Source of the DNA: an uncultured Acidobacteriia bacterium
Lineage (GTDB): Bacteria > Acidobacteriota > Terriglobia > Bryobacterales > Bryobacteraceae
Assembly (NCBI GenBank): GCA_903907865.1
Contig: CAIVPR010000069.1
Span: 1-42,868, forward strand
Direction of reading: 5' to 3'
DNA length: 42,868 nt
Below are positions 1 through 6,769 of the stretch, one piece after another; the first letter of the stretch is position 1; each line of letters opens with the position of its first letter. The notes under the pieces are model-generated. The model had not been told where the DNA came from. It ran no database searches and saw only the letters and a list, made by a program, of their open reading frames with translations. A program made the position numbers and the translations under genes.

Positions 1-1
1 A

Positions 2-169
2 TCCACCCCCGACCGCCCCCAAACCGAGCCGCGCGCGCAAGCAAGCGTCCCCAACACCCCAACCCAACAACAAATCCAGCCAAACGAACCCAAGCCGCAC
101 CCCGCAGCCCCGCACCGCCCCAACCAGCCCGCCCGCCGCAAACTGAAGAAAAACCGGAGGCACAAGTAA
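2..169 (+). CDS. C-terminal fragment of a proline-rich protein (partial)
   Basis: A frame is open from the left edge to a TAA at 167-169; the start lies outside the window. The visible 55 residues are rich in Pro, Gln and Asn and end in a strongly basic tail (RRKLKKNRRHK). The C-rich bases 1-130 fit coding DNA better than spacer. It lies just upstream of the terminase-like ORFs, with one hairpin repeat between them, so it could be a phage-related partner such as a small terminase subunit, but nothing in the fragment shows that. I do not recognise the family. Confidence 0.5.
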   Translation, partial: STPDRPQTEPRAQASVPNTPTQQQIQPNEPKPHPAAPHRPNQPARRKLKKNRRHK

Positions 170-177
170 TGGACCTC

Positions 178-259
178 CGTTGTGGGGCAGGATGGCATCC
201 TGCGCGGAGGTTGCCAAGCTCCGCACGCGCCCTCAAGGCGCGCATTTGGCTACCCCTGA
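178..259 (+). repeat. Cloverleaf-like hairpin repeat, copy A
   Basis: Three consecutive hairpins lie inside a closing stem. Arm 1 is GCAGGATG/CATCCTGC around one G (187-203). Arm 2 is GCGGAG...CTCCGC with an inner TTG/CAA (204-224). Arm 3 is GCGCC/GGCGC (227-241). GGGG at 184-187 can pair with CCCC at 253-256; the last G overlaps arm 1, so either the outer stem or arm 1 gives up a pair. The same architecture with different stem sequences occurs at 6427-6508 and, with an insertion, at 1804-1951. It sits between the upstream ORF and the terminase ATPase ORF. Confidence 0.75.
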
Positions 260-361
260 GCCCCCAGTCACACGCGATCCAACTTTTTATTGCCTGTCTT
301 TTCTTACACTTGACCCCCAGCCAGGGCACCGGTCTCCACCAGCCCCTGCTAAAGCTGGCTT

Positions 362-1192
362 ATGACAAATCTATGGCATCCATTCCCGGCACACAAGCGG
401 GAGCTACCGCTCGGCCACTGTCTGCCTCCGCCGGAGCCAGCACTCGCCGTCTCCGAAACCGGTTTCGACCCCGTGGCCTTCGCGCGGCTCCGACTCGGTT
501 TCCATCCCGACCCGCGCCAGGAGTCCATCCTCCGTTCCACCGCCAAGCGCGGAATCCTCAACTGCTCCCGGCAATGGGGCAAATCCATGGTCGGCGCGGC
601 CATGGCCGTCATCCGCGCCCACACCCGGCCCTCCTCGCTCGTCCTCGTGGCCGCCCCGACCGAGCGGCAGTCCGGCGAACTCGTCCGCACCGCCGAATCC
701 ATGGTCCACAATATGGGCCTCGATCCCAAGGGCGACGGCACCAACAAGATCTCCATCGCCTTCGACAACGGCTCCCGCATCGTCGGCCTGCCGGGCCACC
801 TCACGGGCAACGCGGGCGGAATCCGCGGTTTCGCCGTCTCCTTGCTCCTGGTCGACGAAGCCGCCTATCTGAACGACGACGTCTACCACGCGCTCACCCC
901 GATGCTGGGAGCCACCGACGGCGACCTATGGCTGATGTCGACACCCAACGGCAAGCGCGGCTTCTTCTACGAAACGTGGGCTTTCGGCACCGGCTGGGAG
1001 AAGGTGAAGGGCCTGGCGAAGGACTGTCCCCGAATCCGCCCTGAGTTTCTCGAGCGGCAGCGCGAAAACATGGGTGCCGTCCGATTCGAGCAGGACTTCC
1101 TCTGCGAATTCACCGAATCCGAAGACGCCACATTCTCCCAGCTCCTGATCGACCGCGCGGCTGACAGCACCATCAAGCCCCTCGACCTCTAA
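362..1192 (+). CDS. Terminase large subunit-like ATPase domain (stand-alone)
   Basis: The 276-residue protein carries the motor half of a phage-type large terminase, which uses ATP to drive DNA into procapsids. A Walker A-like P-loop CSRQWGKS lies at 68-75, Walker B LLLVDEAAY at 161-169 and a coupling motif STPNG at 193-197. A complete TerL is usually 450-600 residues and continues into an RNase H-like nuclease. Here the ORF stops just after the ATPase, and the nuclease is a separate ORF about 180 bp downstream, so this is a divided or broken TerL. No portal, capsid or tail gene is in the window. The ATG at 362 has no clear ribosome-binding site. The motor-domain assignment is firm; activity is unknown. 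Confidence 0.82.
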   Translation: MTNLWHPFPAHKRELPLGHCLPPPEPALAVSETGFDPVAFARLRLGFHPDPRQESILRSTAKRGILNCSRQWGKSMVGAAMAVIRAHTRPSSLVLVAAPTERQSGELVRTAESMVHNMGLDPKGDGTNKISIAFDNGSRIVGLPGHLTGNAGGIRGFAVSLLLVDEAAYLNDDVYHALTPMLGATDGDLWLMSTPNGKRGFFYETWAFGTGWEKVKGLAKDCPRIRPEFLERQRENMGAVRFEQDFLCEFTESEDATFSQLLIDRAADSTIKPLDL

Positions 1193-1202
1193 GATTCGTG
1201 GC

Positions 1203-1320
1203 GCACGCAATCATGCGTGCCGCGTCGACAATCCTGTCGACGCCTGTTCTTCGTTTTCCTGCGGCTCGCCCGTTGTAGGGCAGCCATTCTTGGCTGCGCC
1301 AGGCTTTCAGCTTGGCATAA
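1203..1320 (+). repeat. Tandem hairpin array between the terminase halves
   Basis: Four hairpins follow one another: GCACGCA-ATCA-TGCGTGC (1203-1220), GCGTCGACA-ATCC-TGTCGACGC (1222-1243), GCAGCCA-TTCT-TGGCTGC (1280-1297) and GCCAGGCT-TTC-AGCTTGGC (1298-1316). The last pair forms a unit at 1272-1320 that recurs at 6568-6617 and, inverted, at 39521-39569. Stem sequences differ between arms, whereas the apex of the first three follows CA(A/T)TC(A/C/T)TG. The array fills the gap between the ATPase and nuclease ORFs. Confidence 0.8.
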
Positions 1321-1373
1321 CCGTATCGCTTCTTAAAACAGACTATCTCAAACAACCCAAAAAGGAATCCCAA

Positions 1374-1766
1374 ATGTTCTTCCTAGGCATAGACCTCGGC
1401 CAACGCCGTGACAACACGGCAATCGCAATCGTCGAAAAGATCGAAACCCGCACCCCGTGGGGCACGGAATTCCAGAGCCTCCACTGCCGCCACGCCGAAC
1501 GCGTCCCGCTCGGCACGCCTTACGCCATCGCCGTCGACGCCACCGGAGTCGCCGCCCCTGTAGTCGAAATGATGCGCCGAGCCGGACTCGGCTGCGACAT
1601 CTCCGCCGTAACCATAACCGGAGGCGGCACCGCCAGCAGCGTTGGCGACAAGCACAACGTCCCCAAGCCGGACCTCTGGGCCGGCATCAGCGCCTTCAAC
1701 ATCGGAGTCGGCCCCAAACGCGCCGACACCTACGGCCCCGTCCTCCGCTACCACCACCGCCTCTGA
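1374..1766 (+). CDS. Terminase nuclease-like domain, C-terminally truncated
   Basis: The 130-residue product begins with MFFLGIDLGQ, a typical first strand of the RNase H-like nuclease domain of large terminases, with Asp7 as likely first metal ligand. A second acidic position is Asp55 in AIAVDATG. The ATG at 1374 has AAGGA eight bases upstream, better than an earlier in-frame start inside the hairpin repeat. TerL nuclease domains normally run to about 200 residues and end with further acidic residues. Here the protein ends abruptly after KRADTYGPVLRYHHRL, so the last catalytic part appears lost or rearranged. It probably once continued the ATPase ORF ending at 1192. Activity is doubtful. Confidence 0.7.
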   Translation: MFFLGIDLGQRRDNTAIAIVEKIETRTPWGTEFQSLHCRHAERVPLGTPYAIAVDATGVAAPVVEMMRRAGLGCDISAVTITGGGTASSVGDKHNVPKPDLWAGISAFNIGVGPKRADTYGPVLRYHHRL

Positions 1767-1803
1767 TAGGCATGCCTCGGGTTCCAGCAGGTGCTCGCGT
1801 CCG

Positions 1804-2061
1804 GTGTGGGGCAGGTTGGCATCCTGCGGCGGGGTCTTCAATCGCAGACCTGTGCCGGACTTATCCAGGTGGTCCCTCGTCTGTAAGCCGTCGCCACTGG
1901 TCAACACCGCCACGCGCCCTCAAGGCGCGGATTTGGTTGCCCCTCCGCTGCTGTGCATTTACCCTGTATGGTTACCGCTCCGCTGCTGTGCAGCCTGCTC
2001 CCAAACCCCCGTGGGGCGGCCAATATTGGCCGCGGCGAGCTTCAGCAAGCCGTAACCGCAA
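1804..2061 (+). repeat. Complex hairpin repeat block, copy B plus extra arms
   Basis: This block starts with the GGGGCAG arm seen at 184 (GCAGGTTG/CATCCTGC, one mismatch) and ends its first part with the GCGCC/GGCGC arm followed by GGATTTGG and GCCCC. Between them is extra sequence containing GGTCT/AGACC (1834-1851). GGGGCA and TGCCCC can close the whole element. A second part to about 2061 carries further inverted arms such as GGCCAATATTGGCC. With the hairpin at 2118-2144, this accounts for most of the 460-bp gap between the nuclease ORF and the receptor gene. Confidence 0.65.
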
Positions 2062-2117
2062 ACTCCGGGCCAGAGCAAGCCTTCCTTGCCAGCTGCGCCC
2101 CAACCTCCGCCTTCTCA

Positions 2118-2144
2118 AAAGTAACGTATCGCAACCGTTACTTT
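2118..2144. promoter_or_regulatory. Perfect 9-bp inverted repeat upstream of receptor gene
   Basis: AAAGTAACG and CGTTACTTT flank a 9-base spacer, ending 85 bases before the receptor ATG. It is more AT-rich than its surroundings and differs from the hairpin-array repeats. It could be an operator or a weak terminator for the upstream repeat region; no long T run follows. Confidence 0.4.
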
Positions 2145-2229
2145 CTTGTGGCCCCCCAAAATACGTGATAGCTTCGCAATCAGGGTCCGCAGCAAAAACT
2201 GCGCCGCAGAACATCAGGGAGTACAGAAA

Positions 2230-5200
2230 ATGAGATTCTTCGTCCGAATCGTAATGTGCGCGATGCTCGCGCACGCCGCCTTATGGGCACAGTCCGGAAG
2301 TGCCCAAATATCCGGCACCGTCCATGACTCCAGCGGCGGAGCAATCCCCGGCGCCAACATCAAGGCCACCCAAACCGACACCGGCTTCACCCGCGTGGCC
2401 GTCGCCGGAGCCGACGGGGCCTACGTCCTCGCCAACCTGCCCATCGGCCCCTACAAGCTCGAGGTCACCAAGGAAGGCTTCAGCACCTTCGTAGAACCCG
2501 GCATCATCCTCGAAGTCAACACCAACCCCGCCATCAACCCGACCCTCAAGGTCGGCTCGGTCAGCGAAACCATCACAGTCGAAGCCGAGGGCCTCGCGGT
2601 CGAAACCCGCAGTTCCGGCGTCGGCCAGGTCATCAACCACCAAGAGGTTGTCGACCTGCCCCTGAACGCCCGCGAACCGGCCCAGTTGATCCTCCTCGTC
2701 GGCGGTGCCACCAACCAGGGCGCCAACGCCTCGGACCTCAACACCAACAAGAACTACCCCACCGTTGCCATCTCGGTGGCGGGCGCGAATGCCAACCAAA
2801 TCGCATTCTCGCTCGACGGCGCCACCGCCAACGAGCCCTTCAACGGCCTCAACCAGCCGCTTCCCTTCCCTGACGCACTGCAGGAGTTCAAGGTCGAAAC
2901 CAGTTCCGTCGGCGCGCAGACCGGCCAGCACGCGGCGGCCTCCGTGACCGTCGCCACCCGCTCCGGCACCAACGCCTTCCACGGCAACGTCTTCGAATAC
3001 GTCCGCAACTACAACTTCAACGGCCGCACCGCCACCGCCCTCACCCGCGACAGCTTGAAGCAGAACCAGTTCGGCGGCACCATCGGCGGCCCCATCATGA
3101 GGAACAAGCTGTTCTTCTTCGTCGGCGAGCAATCCACCATCAAGCGTTCCAATCCCGGCGGCAACCAAGGCTTCTCCATGACGCCCGCCATGCTCAAGGG
3201 CGATTTCTCGGTGATCGCCTCCACCCAATGCCAGACCAAGCAGATCACACTCGCGGGACCGTGGGTCGGCAACGTACTCCCCCAGTCCCTCCTGGACCCC
3301 ATTGCCATGAAGATCGCCGCACTGCTGCCGACCTCTGGCCAGCTCAACGCCTGCGGCCTGATTAACTACGCGGCGGGCGGCAACCAGCGCCAGTACCAGA
3401 TTCCGGCCAAGGTCGACTACGTCCTCAACAGCAAACAGACCATGTTCGTGCGCTATATCCTCTCGAACAACTACACGCCGCTGTTCTACGACCCCGCGAA
3501 CCCCCTATTCACCGGCAGCACCACCGGCCAGAGCAACAACATCCAGTCCACCGCCATCGGCCACACCTACACCATCACCCCGACCTTCCTTTCCAGCGCC
3601 CACATCTCGGCCAACCGCAGCTTGAACCCCCGCTTCATCCCCGTCTTCAAGGCACCTGTCGATTTCGGGATCCCGATCACCCCCGTGATCCCGGCCCAGA
3701 TGAACCTCTCCGTGACCAACGGCGTTAGCCTCGCGGGCGGTGCCAGCAATCCCGGTTACTTCAACACCCTGTCCTACTCCGGTGCCGAGGACCTGACCCT
3801 GCTAATCGGAAAGCACAACCTGCAGTTCGGTGCCCAGTACATACGCGCCTATTTGCACGCGCAGAACACCCGTGGCGTCAACGGCAACTTGACCTTCACC
3901 GGACAGTACTCCACAGTCGGCGGCGCGGCAGGAATCGGTTATGCCGACTTCGTCACCGGCCAACTCAACGCCTTCGGCCAAGGCCGCCCCTTCTACGACA
4001 ACGACAAATCCGACTACTACGGCCTCTATGTCCAGGACGCCTTCCGAGTAAGTTCGCGCCTAAGCCTGAACATTGGTCTCCGCTTCGAGCCCTATCTACC
4101 GCAGCGCAACACCGATGGCTACGTGGAAGCGTTCAACATGGACAACTTCCTGTCCAACAAGTTCGGCACGGCTCCCAAGTCCACCCCGGCCCTGACCCCG
4201 CCTCCCGGCCTGATCTTCCCCGGCGACAGCGGTTATCCCCCCAACAACCAGTACAACAACCGCGCCGAGCATTTCCTGCCGCGTCTCGGACTCGTCTGGG
4301 ATCCCTTCGGCGACGGCAAGACCTCCGTCCGTGCATCCTACGGGCTCCTCTACGACTACCCGCACATGTTCTTCTACACCCGCGTCTCCAACAACCCGCC
4401 GTGGGGTGCCACCATCACCCGCGCGGGCGGTCCGTTCCCGCTCTCGAACCCGTGGGCCGGCTACGCGGGCGGCGACCCGTTCGTGCAGCAGTCCGGCACG
4501 GCCAAGTCGCTCGGCTTCTTTCCAACGGGCGGCGTCTACGCGGTCTCGGACCCCAATCTGAAGTCGCCCCAGATGCAGACTTGGAACCTGTCGATCCAGC
4601 GCCAAGTGGGCAAGTGGCTCTTTAGCGGATCCTATCTGGGCAACCACTCGATCCACCTGTGGTCCAGCCGCGAGTTGAATGTGGACAAGTACATCCCCGG
4701 CAACTGCGTGGCGGGCCAATACGGCCTGACCGCCCCCGGCCCCTGCTCCAGCACCAGTTCGACCAACACGGCGGCCCGGAAGCTGCTGACCTTGGCGAAC
4801 CCGACCTGGGGACCGTCGTACAGCACCATCGCCTACCTCGACGCCGGTGCCACCTCCAGCTACAACGCGGCGTTGCTTTCGGCGCAGCACCGGCTGACCG
4901 ACAACTTCAGCGTGCTCGCCAACTGGACCTACTCGCACTGCATCGCGGACCCCAACACGACGGAGCTGACCGGTCCGTCCTACGTCGATCCGACCAATCG
5001 CCATGCCGACCGCTCCAGTTGCAGTTCGGACCACCGCCACCAGATCAACATTTCGGGCATCCTGACCACACCCAAGTTCAAGGACCGGATTCTGGCCCTG
5101 ATCGGCAACGGTTGGCAGGCCTCGCCGATCATCCGGTGGAGCAACGGCAACCTGACCTCCGCCACCTACGGCACCGACGTGGCTCTGACCGCCGCCACCA

Positions 5201-5577
5201 ACCAGCGTGCGCAGCAAATCCTGCCCAACATCTACGGCGATGGCAGCACGACCAACTACCTCAACGTGAACGCGTTCCTCGCTCCGGCAGCCGCGCCCGC
5301 AGGCGTATACGCCGGGACCAAACCATTCACCATCATCGGACCGAACGTCATGAACGTCGACCTCTCGCTCTCCCGCAACTTCCGGTTCCGCGAATGGGGC
5401 AACGTGACGTTCCGCGCCGAGGCCTTCAACATGCCGAACAGCGTGATGTTCGGACCGCCCACTGCGGCGCTCAACAGCTCCAGCTTCGGACGTCTGACGC
5501 CCCAGGCGCAGAGTTCCGCGCCGGGCAACAACACCACGGCGCGCGTGATGCAGTTCTCGCTGAAGTACGCTTTCTAA
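2230..5577 (+). CDS. Oar-like TonB-dependent outer-membrane receptor
   Basis: The 1115-residue protein is predicted to be an outer-membrane beta-barrel transporter that imports a ligand using TonB energy. It opens with a signal peptide (MRFFVRIVMCAMLAHAALWAQ), then a carboxypeptidase-regulatory-like beta domain with ISGTVHDSSGGAIPGANI near residues 28-45. A plug-like region follows (QVINHQEVVDLPLNAREP near 140), then a long barrel rich in aromatic strands ending in Phe (FSLKYAF), as for BamA-dependent barrels. The start at 2230 has GGGAG upstream and restores the signal peptide; an earlier in-frame ATG does not. The large size without a SusD partner is common in Acidobacteriota. The next gene begins 9 bases downstream, so they are probably cotranscribed. 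The ligand cannot be read from sequence. Confidence 0.9.
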   Translation: MRFFVRIVMCAMLAHAALWAQSGSAQISGTVHDSSGGAIPGANIKATQTDTGFTRVAVAGADGAYVLANLPIGPYKLEVTKEGFSTFVEPGIILEVNTNPAINPTLKVGSVSETITVEAEGLAVETRSSGVGQVINHQEVVDLPLNAREPAQLILLVGGATNQGANASDLNTNKNYPTVAISVAGANANQIAFSLDGATANEPFNGLNQPLPFPDALQEFKVETSSVGAQTGQHAAASVTVATRSGTNAFHGNVFEYVRNYNFNGRTATALTRDSLKQNQFGGTIGGPIMRNKLFFFVGEQSTIKRSNPGGNQGFSMTPAMLKGDFSVIASTQCQTKQITLAGPWVGNVLPQSLLDPIAMKIAALLPTSGQLNACGLINYAAGGNQRQYQIPAKVDYVLNSKQTMFVRYILSNNYTPLFYDPANPLFTGSTTGQSNNIQSTAIGHTYTITPTFLSSAHISANRSLNPRFIPVFKAPVDFGIPITPVIPAQMNLSVTNGVSLAGGASNPGYFNTLSYSGAEDLTLLIGKHNLQFGAQYIRAYLHAQNTRGVNGNLTFTGQYSTVGGAAGIGYADFVTGQLNAFGQGRPFYDNDKSDYYGLYVQDAFRVSSRLSLNIGLRFEPYLPQRNTDGYVEAFNMDNFLSNKFGTAPKSTPALTPPPGLIFPGDSGYPPNNQYNNRAEHFLPRLGLVWDPFGDGKTSVRASYGLLYDYPHMFFYTRVSNNPPWGATITRAGGPFPLSNPWAGYAGGDPFVQQSGTAKSLGFFPTGGVYAVSDPNLKSPQMQTWNLSIQRQVGKWLFSGSYLGNHSIHLWSSRELNVDKYIPGNCVAGQYGLTAPGPCSSTSSTNTAARKLLTLANPTWGPSYSTIAYLDAGATSSYNAALLSAQHRLTDNFSVLANWTYSHCIADPNTTELTGPSYVDPTNRHADRSSCSSDHRHQINISGILTTPKFKDRILALIGNGWQASPIIRWSNGNLTSATYGTDVALTAATNQRAQQILPNIYGDGSTTNYLNVNAFLAPAAAPAGVYAGTKPFTIIGPNVMNVDLSLSRNFRFREWGNVTFRAEAFNMPNSVMFGPPTAALNSSSFGRLTPQAQSSAPGNNTTARVMQFSLKYAF

Positions 5578-5586
5578 GGGAGGCAA

Positions 5587-6378
5587 ATGGCTAGCGAACC
5601 GGTAAAGACTTTGGCCCCGTGGCGCACTGCGATTGTCAGCGCACACGAGAATTCCATCCGCATACGGGGCTACGACATCACCGAATTGATGCAGAAGGCG
5701 AGCTTCACCGACACGGTGTTCCTACTGCATCGGAGCCGGTTACCGTCGGCGGCGGAGAGCAGATTGCTCAACGCCATCCTAATTTCGGGCGCGGACCACG
5801 GGGCAAACGCCCCATCCTGCGCCACGGCGAGGCTAGCGGCGTCGGGCAACCGGCAGTCGCTGTCGGCGGCCGTGGCGGCTGGAATCCTGACCATCGGCGA
5901 CGAGCACGGTGGCGCGGGATCGCTCTGCATGGAGATGATCGCCGCCGGACTCGCAAGATGCGGGGCTGAAGGGGTTTCAATCGCCGAAGCAGCCAAGCGC
6001 ACGGTGGACGACGCACGGGCGAACGGCAAACGGCTGCCGGGACTGGGGCATCGGGTCCACTCGACCGACCCCCGCGTGGCCGTCCTATTCGGAATGGCCC
6101 GCGAGGCCGGTCTTCCAACCGCCGGGGCGGAGTTTATGACGGCGCTGGAAGCGGAGGTCGGTGCAAGGGTCAAACCCCTGCCGATCAACGTGGACGGAGC
6201 GCTGGCTGCAGTACTTTACGATATGGGCTTCCCCTCGGAAGCGGGGAAGTTGTTGTTCATAGTGAGCAGGGTAGCGGGCTTGACCGCGGAGGTTTCGGAG
6301 GAGTACGCCAGGGAAAAGCCCATGCGCATCCGAATCCCCGTCGAATACGACGGCCCCCCACCCCGCTCCATGCCCTAA
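5587..6378 (+). CDS. Citryl-CoA-lyase-like / short citrate-synthase-fold enzyme
   Basis: The 263-residue protein resembles the citrate-synthase-like C-terminal module of ATP-citrate lyase and stand-alone citryl-CoA lyases, which cleave or form a C-C bond at an acyl-CoA. Key positions are ADHG (69-72), GDEHGG (104-109), GHR in PGLGHRVH (151-158) and NVDG (201-204), matching the His/His/Asp catalytic pattern of the family. Full citrate synthases are about 370-430 residues, so this is the compact form. A strong Shine-Dalgarno (GGGAGG) precedes the ATG, 9 bases after the receptor stop. Downstream lie an acylating aldehyde dehydrogenase, a ThDP enzyme and an MFS carrier, so it probably acts on a CoA ester made there. 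The actual substrate is unknown. Confidence 0.75.
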   Translation: MASEPVKTLAPWRTAIVSAHENSIRIRGYDITELMQKASFTDTVFLLHRSRLPSAAESRLLNAILISGADHGANAPSCATARLAASGNRQSLSAAVAAGILTIGDEHGGAGSLCMEMIAAGLARCGAEGVSIAEAAKRTVDDARANGKRLPGLGHRVHSTDPRVAVLFGMAREAGLPTAGAEFMTALEAEVGARVKPLPINVDGALAAVLYDMGFPSEAGKLLFIVSRVAGLTAEVSEEYAREKPMRIRIPVEYDGPPPRSMP

Positions 6379-6426
6379 GCTATGCCTTACCTACCCACAA
6401 GATCTTCGCGGCCTGCAACCATTTCC

Positions 6427-6508
6427 GTTGTGGGGCAGGCTGGCAGCCTGCGCGGCGGTCGCCGACCGGCGCACGCGCCATCTAGGCGCGGATTTGGCCG
6501 CCCCTCCG
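6427..6508 (+). repeat. Cloverleaf-like hairpin repeat, copy C
   Basis: This copy has the same order as 178-259: GCAGGCTG/CAGCCTGC arm, then an arm centred on GGTCG-C-CGACC, then GCGCC-ATCTA-GGCGC, enclosed by GGGGC and GCCCC. Relative to copy A, GGATG/CATCC has become GGCTG/CAGCC, and the inner pair of arm 2 has changed from T-A to C-G, so pairing is kept while sequence changes. It lies between the lyase-like gene and the acylating dehydrogenase gene. Confidence 0.75.
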
Positions 6509-6567
6509 CCGCAATGTATTACCTGCCCGCAGAATCTTTGCTTGCAACGATTCGTGCTGACGCAGCC

Positions 6568-6716
6568 GTTGTGGGGCAGCCATTCTTGGCTGCGCCAGGC
6601 TTTCAGCCTGGCATGACCGAGCATTCGGGCGCGCCAGCCAACCGATTGGCCGCCCCTCCGCTTCCTTGTGGGGCAGGCAATCTTGCCTGCAGCCGCCTTT
6701 CCAGGCGGCCATAACC
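6568..6716 (+). repeat. Hairpin array: GCAGCC unit and GCAGGC unit
   Basis: The unit at 6568-6617 is nearly identical to 1272-1320: GCAGCCA-TTCT-TGGCTGC then GCCAGGCT-TTC-AGCCTGGC. A second unit at 6664-6716 has the same two-arm plan with new stems: GCAGGCAA-TC-TTGCCTGC (6673-6690) and GCCGCCT-TTCC-AGGCGGC (6692-6709). Both units end in GGC followed by ATRACC. With 6427-6508 this occupies most of the 390-bp gap before the dehydrogenase gene. Confidence 0.8.
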
Positions 6717-6769
6717 GGACTACCGACAGCGACAGCCAGAACATCTTAAACCAGTACTAAACGAATAAA

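Noticed and set aside
169-1044. ORF starting inside the first hairpin repeat
   Set aside because: Out-of-frame overlap with the terminase ATPase; Arg/Pro-rich shadow translation.
4096-5646. A 516-codon minus-strand frame opposite the receptor
   Set aside because: Shadow of the receptor barrel; no domain or plausible start signal.
178-6716. CRISPR array interpretation of the repeats
   Set aside because: Units are not regularly spaced, stems vary between copies, no spacers of uniform length and no cas gene.
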